From assembly GCA_015680685.1 (NCBI GenBank), contig MNCI01033485.1, positions 169,906 through 233,905 on the forward strand: a stretch of DNA of 64,000 nt, written 5' to 3'. Below the pieces are notes generated by a model, which was given only the letters and a program-made list of their open reading frames with translations, was not told the origin of the DNA and made no database searches. Below are positions 25,001-37,000 of this stretch, piece after piece. This DNA comes from Gnetum montanum. Taxonomy: Eukaryota > Streptophyta > Gnetopsida > Gnetales > Gnetaceae. Each line of letters begins with the position of its first letter. Positions within the stretch are counted from its first letter, which is position 1. The translations under genes were made by a program, and so were the position numbers.

Positions 25001-28000
25001 GGTGTTGGGAATTACCCCAGCAACACGTCATAATTCTTGGACCCAAGCCTCCCATTCCTGCACCCCGTAAACATTTGTGAGCCAGAGATCTGCTTGTGGC
25101 ACATAAATTGTTTGACTCCAATCGGAGTCGTCCACATAGCTGATTGGGATTTTAGCTAGAACGGCCAGCCCTCCTGCTTGGCCCCTGCTAGGCACGAGGT
25201 GCATGCTCTATCCCTCCTAGTTTAGCAGCTTCCATTCTGACGTTTGCATCTCAAACCATCATTTTTAGGGTATTTCTTTTGTATGAGGTACCTTGGCCCC
25301 AACAATTCTAGGTGAGGACTTTCATGGAGATGCAGACACTCGTTTGTGATACACCTCTCGGAGCATCTGCTGCAGCCCTAAATCAATATCCAATTGCGTG
25401 GATTTCTTGTGTGTTGCCGTTTTGTCCAGGTGCCCGACTTTGCTCTTTGGTGGACTAAGCGAGCTTGTTGCCTTCATTGCCAGGATGTTCTTCATTTTTG
25501 GCCTTGAAGACCCTTGTTCGACTATTATCCATTCCCCCGGTGGCGGCAACTCCAGCCCCGAAACCTTCGACACAATCATCCTTTTAGTCGGTGGGGTATA
25601 GGGAGAGCCTGGGACCACCCTGTGACCCCCTAGCCCACCTTGGCTCGATGACCCCTCTGCTTGGCCTTCCATCGGCAATGGTTCCTTTGTTCCCTCTTCC
25701 ACATGAGGCAATGCATTTCCCGTTTTCGGAACTAGTTCGTGCCTATTTGTAGTGGGATGTGGGTTATGGGGTTTCCCACCACTACCTAATAGCGACCCTT
25801 GCTTCCAAATTAGGCCCTTCTAGCCAATGATGCTCCATCCCTGTTTGGTCTCGGTTGACCCGCAATGACATTCTAAAGTGGGGTGCCCTTTCCCACATGT
25901 CTTGTAGACAAGCATTGAGAAATCTGAATCTAAAGGGCCTTGGATCTACTATCTATGCTAAATAGAAATTACAGAACTTTGTTAGAACAAAAAACACACT
26001 TACAATATGTTAATCCAGAATCTATATGTTTATGAATATGTGCTGCTACAATTATATAGACTTGGATCCTTCCAAGAATGGATTTGAAGAGATAAGCATG
26101 AGTCTCTAAAATCATGGGAATGATCCTTATCATCTTATTTATGGATGAGATAATCATGGGTGTGGATAAGCATGGACAACTAGGATCTCATCTTATTTAG
26201 AATAAATAAAAGGATGAGATCAATCTCCTAAGAATGTGGAATGTCTACACATCATCTTCCACAAGCATTTCCTCCTTGTGTACCTTTGGCATGTATTCGA
26301 ATTTGACCCGGATCTTTTCTTCACGCAGGGTTGTGTCTAGGATGACCTCAGTGACCCTATCCTTAGACCGTAGCGATTGCCATACACAGAAACAAGCATA
26401 GCCCATTCGATCCATTGATGTCGTGAAGGCATCAGATTTGATGAACTCTTCGAAGAGCCCCGCCAAGGACTTCAAGAAGCCCAGTGCCCAGTATTCCAAT
26501 GGTAACCGGATCTAGACTGGTGTGCGGTCGAACAAACTCGCATCCCTATGTGCCCCAAGTCTCCAAGGAGCCAAAGTGAGCCCTCGGGCCCCCCAACAAG
26601 ATCCTATCCCTATCTTTAGTTGAAGTCACTTTAACTTTTTAAGGTTAAGAGGTTTTCTAATTTATTTTGGCCTTGTATCAATTTTTTAAAATTCCTATAT
26701 TTTGGCTAGCAAAAGTCATTGGTATTAAACTTTTTATGCATCCGATGCACATGTTGAGCTGCTTAAAACAAGCACAAACATGCCATAATTTTTTGAGAGA
26801 AGGTCAGGATTGTATTAACACGAAAGAAAGATTTTACAAAGTAGAATCGGGGTGAGGGGCCCGACAATCAACCAAGATACTTTCATGAACAACAAAGGAA
26901 ACCAAAATCAGAAAATGAATACAGTATTAACCCCAGTTTGTGTCTGTTGCCAATGAATGGGCCTAGAAAGTAACCTAACAATTCCATAAAACCGAAGCAA
27001 ACAAAGTATCTACCATGTATAAAAAGGCAAAAAATAATTGCTCCCATCAGGCAAGCGATAAAGAAATACATGCATAATTCGGCTTCATAGCCTGATGAAC
27101 CTGATTAACAATTGCCCTATCATCATGGAACTTGATTAATTCATGAGCCTCATGTCAGCGTTGCAGGTCAGCCTGACATGCAGCCACCTACTCTGCCTTG
27201 AGATGTAGCATCTTATCAGAATGGAGAAGGGTTGTCTGTTGCAAAATCATAATCTTGATGCGCTTAACAGACAAGTTGAAGTTCACCCTGGGCTCAACAA
27301 AAGGGCACTTGCCATCCTTGAACCATTGTTCCATTGTGTCATGGACTGAGCCTATACGCTGATGCTTCCTCTTAGGCTGTTGCTATGCCTCTTGCTTTTG
27401 ACATTTAATCTCCTCTTGGGGTTGCCAACAAGCTTTGGCCTTGGCAGCCTCTTCCACCCTCCTACTCTCCAACTTCACCTGTCTGTTCCGTTGTTCCTCC
27501 AAAACTTGTTGCTGTTCTTTTGTGCATTGCCATTATACAGCTTGCTTAGCATCCTTTTGAAACTCCCTGCAGATTTGAATTAAGTTTAATGGTCCTTCAT
27601 GCTTCAGCATCTTGTTTGACGTGAATTTTCATCTCTTCAGTAATTTGCACTACAAATCCATTCCTCATTTTTGTTAAAAAGTGTAAGGACCTGCTCTGAA
27701 ACTCACCTCTCTACTTTAATATCAAAGTCATGGTCAGTAGGGCCAGAGCAATAGGCCAGGTGATGAGGCCCCTCAAAATCTGTAATAGAAGCTGAATGTT
27801 TTACAACATGATTTGCCATGTGCGCAGTCCACACACTGTGGGAGTAGCAGTGCTGAAACTTGCCTGTGTGTGTTCCCATAGGGAGAGCATGTGTTGCGTG
27901 AGCCTCAATAGCATTATTGGCTACACACCACATGGCTAGGATGAGCCCTGAATGTTTATTCGGTCTCTATAGCTCAAGAACGACCTTAAAAAATTTTGGT

Positions 28001-31000
28001 AGGTTAACAGGGCGATTGAGTTGCAAGCACTTTAGAAAGCTAAAATGCACTAAGAGTAGTTTGGATGAGTTGCCTGATCACACAAAGTATCTCTCCACCA
28101 ACTTAATAGCCCTGTTCTAAAGCAGGCTAAGTACAGAGTGCAGCACTGGGCCGTTGGCTGTCATTGAGATTCCCTGAAGGAAAATCAGAGTGGCATCCTG
28201 TCGACCACAAATGCATGGAAGAATCACTTCTCCCTCCATCGGAGTGCCATGTGCATCAACAATATCTCCTTTGGCTACAAAGAAAGAAAAGCCCCTAAAA
28301 TGCATGCAACCACCATTCAAACTTCTGCAGAATTGCACAACAGAGAAGTTGTGCTCACTTTTGAGCTTGTGAAGTAGCCCTTCCCACCCAACTATAGAGA
28401 CTGACACCTAGGCCTTGTCCTCACGCATGCTTGAAGTCTTAGACGGGAGGCTTGAAAGTGTGTGTTACTGCCATCATGCTTGGTAAAACTGATTGCAGTT
28501 CCGTCCAAATGCTATTGGTAGTAAAAAAGGCCAAATAGGGGTGAGAGAGTGCAATTGAGTGGAAAACCACATTATTCCATAGCTTCTATATGATGTAGAT
28601 AATGAGGGCACTTGGACTATCTCTTGGTAGCACATTGGTATCCGTGAGACCTGTGCAGGCTCAAACCTAAGTAGTGTAGTGACAATCATAAAAGAGGTGC
28701 TCCATGGATTCATGAGATTCTACTGTGCACAGGATGTACCTGGTGTCAATGGTCATACCTCTTTTGGCAAGGGAGATTTTGGTTGGGATTTCATGCTTAT
28801 GAAAAATCCAAATAACCACCTTGATTTTTTTTGGCAGCTTGCTTTTCCAAATTGACTTTGAACGTTGCACTTGGTAATAGAATCCTAATTGAGTAAGCAT
28901 TTGGAACTATATACAAAAAGCCTTCCAACAGGTGGAATCAATAATAGTAGTGGTCTAGAGATTGTACTCCGAGTGTACCACCGAGACCTAGAAAGCATCA
29001 TCATGAAAATAAATAGGGGTAATAAGCTTCACCATGCCTACGAGGATGTAATGTTCAAACTTTTGGACAGCAAGACCACCACTTTGCCTAGGTCTTGAAA
29101 CCTCTTCTGAGTAGACCAAATGCATTTTGGGCCATTCCTTCTACCAAACCAAATAAAGGACTTGACAGTACTGTTGACTTTGTTAATAATAGTAGTAAGG
29201 ACCGAGCTAGCCAACAGAATCCAACTTTCACTGGAGAGAAACCAGGTTGACTAGGCTCTTGTCTTGGACTTAATCTTCCTAATCAAACAATTCAAAGTGG
29301 CACACCAGTGCCATGCATAGATAGGAATTCCAAGGTAGGACTCTTAAATCACTCCGGACCCCATCCCTAGTATAGTAGAGATGCAATGTCTGAGATCAAT
29401 TGGTGTTGAATAATTGAATGGAGAACTTTCTCAAATTGATTTCCATCCCCAATTCATTTTCAAATTTAGACAGCCTTTTTAATGCCTAGAACTTCCTGCA
29501 CAATTGCTTTTGTGGTGAGCATGATGTCATCCACATATTGGTTCATCTGACTATTCACATTTATAACTTGTAGCCCCCACACCTCTACCTTAGCAAGGTA
29601 GTCTTGCATGGAATTTATTGCAATGATGAAATGGTAAGGGGAGAGGGGGCTTTGGAGTTTTGTTTTATGCCTTCGCTCAATTCGACAACTCCAATTTGCA
29701 TGGAATTTATTGCAATGATGAAATGGTAAGGGGAGAGGGGGCTTTGGAGTTTTGTTTTATGCCTTCGCTCAATTCGACAACTCCAATATACTAGGATCTT
29801 AATGAGTCGGAAGTAAAATTGTAACTTTGAATTTTAAGATAACTGCACTTCATAATCTTTCTACAGTTATGAGTATCGTAAGTCTTACTAAGTGCTTACA
29901 AATCCTCTTAGTGATGAATAGAGTCAAGGTGATATATATCATAACTTAGTACTAGTCATAAGCTATCATAGATAGTCTGTAATGAGTACCGTTTCTAGGT
30001 CAGTAAATTATAGCATCATCTTTGAAGTCGCTGTTACTCCAAATCAGGCTGTACTAAGTTTGTAAGAACTTGTGTTTCAGTGGTGTTGCTCTTCCTCTAG
30101 CAGTGCTACAACTTTTATATAGTTGCAATATCTTCTTTCATCGTGGGCTCATGGCAAACTTACGGTGCTCTTGGTAAGTTAATATCCTTAGACTTACATA
30201 GGCTGAGGCACTTTGGACTCCTTTAGTGATCCATTAAATTTCTTAGGTCCATGATACACCAGTATTCCTTTTGGCGCTAGACATATCTTGGACTTAAGCT
30301 TCTTACTTCATGTCTTTTGTAGGTATCATTTTGGTAGAGCTGGGGACTTGCTTTTTTTTCTTGTTTGATGTTGTTTTTACGATCACCATTATCATATACT
30401 TTTTGGCTTACAAATGCTTTACTACAGCTGTTGTTCCAATGCCTGCTTCTATTCCTAATAATTCATTGTATTGTATTGTCTCTTATATGCTTACTTAACA
30501 AAGTGTGGACTTGAGTTGCTGTATACTTTGTAAGTAGTTGTATCTTAGGAAACTGTTGTAACCTTTCATAGCTACTCATATCTTAAGTTAAGACACCAAT
30601 GATTTTAACTTGATTAATGATCATATATTTTGACATGGCAACCCCTTGCTCATTGATCTCAAGTGAGTAGTTCTCAGATTATTGAATCTACAAACAAAGT
30701 TTGGTGAATCACCTATTGAAATCCTTCTGAAGCATGATTTGATCCAGGGCTTTCCAATTGAGGGAGTCATAAGCTTTTGCAATGTCCAACTTCACAAAGA
30801 TCTAAGGAACTTGTGAGCAAGAATAGAATGCATCAATTCATGATTAAGAATGAGATGGTCTTGAATAAGTCTTCTTGCACAAATCCAAATTGATTAGCCC
30901 TAATCAACTTGGGGAGGGGTCTGAAGTGGGCTACAAGGACCTTGGAGAAAATTCTGATAATGGTGTTAGAAACCCTGATCGATTTGAAGTTTGCTGGTGA

Positions 31001-34000
31001 TGAAGAATCACTTCTCTTGGGGATGAGCACCATGCAAGAGTAGTTGATCTCGCTATGTCCTTGTCCTCTTGACAACATAATATTGAAAGCATCTCAAAGA
31101 TTTGTCTCCTAGAATATCCAAAAATTTCACAAAAATCCAGAACTTCGCCAAGTAGGTGTAGGAAGCATTCTTGCTAGGGCATCCCAAACGTGCTGTCTAG
31201 AAAAAGTGGTGAGCAAATTTGAGTTCTCTTGAGTGGACACCATAGACTGGACTAGAACAGAGAGAGGTTGTGTATCCTTTGGAGCCCAAACTGACACCTA
31301 AAAGGTTTGAAACTTGTGGAGAATACCATGTTCAGAAGTGATCAACTGATCAATTGATTGCCAACTTTAATGTGGTGAATCCTTTTGGAGTTACGAAGGT
31401 TTATTGCAATGGCAAAAAAGAAATGGGCATTCGTATCATAATCTTGCAACCATCTAGGTCTAGATCTTTACTTTTAGTATAACTCTTCCATTCTTGTGGC
31501 TTGAGATGATGGAAACAACCCATTCTTGTGGCCGTTGAATGGAAACGTAGGGGCCTGACATTGGAAAATCCATCGCATCTAAGATCTTCACATAATCATT
31601 AGACAGGGAACAAGTTTGGTTTGTCCTTGTTACAACTGGGTTTGCAATAGGAATAAGAATTGGAATCACTTGAGGCCATGAGGTAGGATGTCTTGGGGCC
31701 TCAAGATCTATCAGGAGACTCTTAGCCAAGGCTTTTAAAACACTTGGGACTTCTTGTTCACCCAAGGCTTCCTACATAGCTGGGGTATAAGGCTCTATTT
31801 GGTGGGGAAGTCCTAACCAGACTAGAATTAGGGGGCTGAGAAACTAGGTGAATAGGCACATGCTTATATTCAATCTTCACCTCTAGTTGTTTTTAGAACC
31901 ACCTCCCTACCAGATCCATAGAGGCTAGATTCCTCCATATGGAAAAATATACAAACCCTGTTTGATCTCAAGAGGCCATAAAATGATCAAAGGCAGTGAA
32001 CTTCTCAAAGAAGCTAGCCAAGGACATAAAAAATTCATCAGACCACACTTCTTAGGAAATCCCATGAACCTTAACCTAGACTAGGGCATGGTCAAAAAGA
32101 TTAGGTCCCTTATGGACATCGAGATGCCAATAAGCGAGGGTCAAGCCACGAGCCCCAAAAAGCCAAGGACCTTGAAGGATGTTGTCCTTGTCTATTTTAG
32201 ATTGAAATACAAACAAAATAAGGTGTCTTGCTAAAGCATGGATGATAACTAGGATGCACCAGGATGTGGTAGCCCAATGCATCACTAGGTCAAGCCGAGG
32301 GTAGGTGCTAGAGGAAACAAACTTCCTGACCAAGTCTAAGGCTAGGATTCCCTCTTGAGCTTTGAAATAGTTTGTTGAAACCTTAAGTGGAATTTTGCGG
32401 TCCAACTCGGGTTGCCTCTTAAATTCCACCCATGCTTAGAACAAAATTTGATGTCCCATTCTAAACTGAGCATGGCTTGGATGTTGCAGAATCTGTCCTT
32501 GCAATTGTCTAGTAGCCACACCGGGACCTTCTTCTACTCAACATCTTCATCCAGCTTTGGGAGTAGGAACCACTGTTGCACCCATTGTTGCATGTAGGCT
32601 CTCTCTTCCTCCTGTTGAGCTCATGCTTCGACCTGGGCTCGACCATCACAATGCTCCATCTCATTGCTCTGCTCCTTCTTATTGCTTTTGTGGGCTTCCA
32701 AACATGCCATCATTATCTAATTAAAAATTAATCTTTTAATAGAGCTAAAGAAAATATGGACCCACCAGGTACTTTTGTGAGCATTTAATAGTGAAATCTT
32801 AAATTTAGAAGCTGAATGGGAAACTAATTATAGATCTATACTATACATGTAAAATTGAGTTAGTCTACCAAATTTTAGTGTAATCCAACAACTTTGATTT
32901 TTTGATGTAATTTCATTAATTAAATATTCAGTAAATTAAAAATTCCAACACTAATGCCAAAATAAACCTTGGATCTAAATTTTATTAATTTCATGGTATT
33001 ATTTTAAAATTATGTTTGACTTTGGCATCATCATTCATCAATAAAAATATATTTTTTAATTGTAAAATAATAAATAATTAGAAAGAAGTTGTAAATTAAT
33101 AGTAAATTTACATAAATCACCCAATCAAAATTCTTTCTATTAACTTAGAAGCATTAGGAACATCTACAAATATATATAGGCTTCAAAACAAGCTCAAGTA
33201 AGTATTTGATAGAGTATTAAGGTCACATGTACACGTTTGGGGCACTATAGAATGTCCTTTCAGTAAAAATATTAACCTTGATGAAATAGAAGTGATAATT
33301 CAAGGCCAAAAAGTTCTTTAGGGTAAATAATTTCAGTACCTAGGATCAATGCTTGAATCAGATGATGAAATTGATAAGGATATAAGAAAGAGTTTGGATG
33401 TTCGGTGGTCAAAGGTTAGTGGTATTTTATATAATAAAAGGATTCCATTAAAACTAAAAGGAAAATTTTATAGAATAGTACTTATACTTGCTATTTTATA
33501 TGGTGTTAAATGTTAGGCTGTATAGAAGCAACATGAACTTCAATTCAATGTGGCAGAAATGCAAATGGTTAGATATATGCTGACTGTTATGTGATGAGAT
33601 AAATTGTATGATATAGATGTTTGAGGAAGACTTGGAATGGCTCTATATAAGCTACAGGAATGACATCTTAGGTGACTTAGTCATGTTAAAAGAAGATTAG
33701 ATAATGATCCTCTCAAAAAAGCTGTCACATCACAATCTAGGAAAACTGTCAAGAGGAAGATCAAAATAGATATGGTAAGTAACAGTTGCAGATGCTATGA
33801 AAAAGTTGCAGATACATACAAGTTTAGTGGTTAAGAAAGCCAAATGGCAAAAGAGAATTCATATAGCCAACCCCATATTGTTTGGACAAGGCTAAGATGC
33901 TGATGATGAAGGAGCTATTAAAAATTCATCTTGCTAGCATTTTTACATCTTTTGGCTGCCTGTATTTTCATTGAATAAATAGGGACTTTGTATTTTTTCC

Positions 34001-37000
34001 ATCCTCTAGCTCATTGTGGCTAGCTTCCTTCAATTTTGTATTTTAAAAATATTAATAATATTGAATATCAATTTTATTTTATTTTTGTCTAGGATTTGAA
34101 ACATGTTCTTATTGCTCTATAATTTTCTTTAATTGTAGCCATTTTGGAAGGTTTTTCATGAGAACAGCAGCAGGGGAAGAGGTGTTGTTGGTAATAAACA
34201 TTTCCGAACTTGTAATATTAAATTAATTTTACAAACATTTCAGTAAGCTGTGTGAATTTCAAGAAAATTTTTTATTATACATTTTAAATACTTTCTTTTG
34301 TATTTTTTATAGTAATTAACCTTTGCACATAGGTTGCATTTTGCTTTAATCTTTTGGCTACCGATTTTATGCTAACAGGAGTTCTTGAGGCCAACTTCAT
34401 CGAGCCCGCACATGACAAACAAGATTTTGAAAGAACCCCTGTATTGCAAAGGCTTGAGACTCGCTTGAAACAAATGACTGTGGAGTATTGGTATGTCTAA
34501 GATTCGCTTCAACCAATGTCCAAACTTTCACAAAATTTCTCCTTTTCAAACTCAAAGGATAAGGGCTAGAAGTATAATAACAACCAACAACTCAATTGAT
34601 CATCATAGTAGGTTGATTGTAGGGTTTACATTAATTTTATCTTTCTGAAATACTATTATGCTTAAGAAGATGCATAGCCAAGGATGTTGGCTAGCATTTC
34701 CTTTATTTTAATAAGTTGGAAATATGTAGACAATAGTTGTGTGGCTCACTTGTTTTCAACTTTGTTTGCAAACTTCTTTTGCTATATCTTTGTCAAACAA
34801 GATTATTTATTCTATAGAAGATTTGTAAAATGAGTAGTGATAAAAAATTTATAGGCATCAATTTTTCCGATGCAACGTTGGGTTGCAATCCTACATTGAA
34901 AGCTATCGAACTTGATAGTCTGATCACTATCTAGACATGAGTTGGGTTTTTTTTGGGCATTATGCCAAAGAAATAAGGCTTGGTTCACCATCTGTTTTGG
35001 GCTTCATTTTGATATACTCCTAGATAGGTGAGGGGATCATACATGATGTGCATCCACTTTTATAAATAGTGCCTGCTTCATTGAAAACCTTCATGAGTTA
35101 TGTTGCTCAACACTTTGGCTTAGGATATTAAGCCTAAGTAAGCTCACGTATAGGCAGGGTTAAATAATCGTTTTTTTCTTCACTTCCAGGGTAAGTTGCA
35201 TTAAAAATGAATCATGAAACCCATCCATTTAGGATATGGGGATGAATATATTGTTAAAAATTATTTAGTGTGTTCCTGAAAAAATGCTTTGTGCTTCAGA
35301 CAAGGTACTTCAAACAAATTCCTATCTCCTAATTACCAATGATGAGATTTAGGTGAAATTGCTTATCTTAGCACTTAAAGGGTTATAATCATAATTCATG
35401 TAAATTCATTCTATGGAAAGCATGTAAACATACATCATCAAACATATAAATATTTTCTTTTGCTTTTGGGCATTTTGCAACCCAAATTTAGTAACATAAA
35501 TGCTTGTAGATAAATAAATAATAAATTTCTTGATTAAAGGAAGAATCATAATGCATGTGCTTAGTATTTAAAAAACTGACTCTAAAACAGCTAACAATAG
35601 TCTATAATACAAGTATTCAAACAATTGGTTCTAAAGGATCTAGCAATAATCCATAATCTAATTATTAACTGTTTAAATTATGTAAAACTAGCTCTATTCT
35701 CAAACAATTTTTAAATATTCCAAAGTGAGACGTAGAGAAATGAGCCTTGCCGTGGCCATTTGTTTTTACTCTACATTACAATATTCATTTAAAAGTTTGA
35801 ATTCTTACAAAATGAGGAAAAGGCTGATTGCTAGATAATTTTAATGTGGGTTAGGAACCATAACTTGAACATACTTTTAAAGGAGAGATTATAATCATAA
35901 AAAGAATATATGAGAGCAAACAATATCAATTGTGAAAGAGTTTTAGAAATCAGGTTGAAGTTTGCAAATTGGTTAAAAGACAATACGATTCAAACAAAAG
36001 CTTCTCTTAAATTTATGAGAGTATACTTTTTAAGACTTAACAAACGAGGAAAACTTTCATAAAAGAATAAGAGAATGTTGTGGGGACTGTCATCTCATAA
36101 AAACAATTGGGTATTTAACATCACAGCAATAAGAACAATCTCTGTTGGATCTATGTCAGATAAATTCAATTTTTATACCATCATAAGGCCATGTAATCAA
36201 TAGACAGCAGCTTGTTTTTTGAAGGAAAATGCATATTTTGCTCTAAAATAAAGCGAATAAACTCAATCCTCTCACTCACCACATAACCTTTTTCTTTCTT
36301 TCTTGTATAAATCTGACACATATGCAAAGAGTGCATGAAAACAAGAAATTTGTGATATATATTTCCAAGAAGTTTATTTGGGTGATGATAAAAGTCTCAA
36401 ATTAATCTTGTCTTATATGATCTCAAGTGGTCATTACTCATGCAAGATTCTGTTTGTTCAGGAACCTCCATTGCCATTTGATTGGGTATCAACCAAATAA
36501 TGCTAAATCTAAGCCTAGAGCATCATCCAGCAACACAGCAGGCTTTAATTCCAGCTATAGCCTTTCAGTGCCTATAAACCATGGAGATGCGTATCATGAT
36601 GCAGGAAGGCAGACAGGGGAAGCTAGAATCCCACCCATTGCCTCTGTAGCAGTAGGAAATAGTCTTGCTAGGGATGTATCCATGCAGTTGCCATCAGCTG
36701 TGCAACTTTCAGGAGCTACACGACCTCAGGAGCAGAACTCACTCTCTCAGGGACCTAACTGCAACAGCATGACTACAGAATATGATACTAAAACAGATAT
36801 TGTCAGATCAGCTATTGCACGGCAGACACTGGATACAAATTTTGTGGCATCAAACACAGTGGATGATGTAAAACCTGATGTTTCCAGAATGGGCTGTGTT
36901 AGGTCATCTAGTGATTTCAGAGATGATTCATTTATTGGTCCATCAAATGCTGCTGTCTTATCAACCTCAAGAAGGGGTATGAGCAATCATGCATCAGAGG

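Larger units (their letters stand above)
20987..26622 (-). mobile_element. LINE A: 5.6 kb L1-type element with target-site duplication
   Basis: Minus-strand insertion in MORC intron 12, bounded by an 18 bp target-site duplication and starting with the poly-A tail at 20987. The target TTTTT^AAGG fits the L1 endonuclease nick preference. Layout from 5' to 3' (high to low coordinates): ORF1 with a DUF4283-type domain and CCHC knuckle, ORF2 with endonuclease, reverse transcriptase and zf-RVT, an extra tail domain, a coiled coil and the 3' UTR. The 5' end is truncated within the ORF1 DUF4283-type domain. Several stops, mostly TAG, show that it is dead. Confidence 0.9.
28474..31440 (-). pseudogene. 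LINE B ORF2 reverse transcriptase and zf-RVT remnant
   Basis: Pieces in order: SCMVLIPKRSDSSSPANFKS and IRANQFGFVQ (30833-31078), KLDIAKAYDSLNW (about 30770), PLSPYHFIIAINSMQDYL (about 29640), the catalytic YVDDIM (about 29530), and zf-RVT KKIKVVIWIFHKHEIPTKI with CTVESHESMEHLFYDC (28690-28850). Broken by frameshifts and by an insertion between the AKAYD and PLSPY blocks. Confidence 0.8.
26787..32698 (-). mobile_element. LINE B: 5.9 kb L1-type element with target-site duplication
   Basis: Second minus-strand LINE in intron 12, only 146 bp from LINE A. CAAACATGCCAT at 26775-26786 and 32699-32710 forms a 12 bp target-site duplication. The low-coordinate end has the family 3' terminus (poly-T, then the complement of TTAATACAATCCTGACCTTCTCTC). 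It contains an ORF1 remnant, the reverse transcriptase, zf-RVT, and the extra tail domain with coiled coil. The endonuclease region seems missing, since ORF1 (ends about 31460) is followed almost directly by the pre-reverse-transcriptase linker (about 31420). It is more decayed than LINE A and carries a non-LINE insertion at about 29788-30690. Confidence 0.85.
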
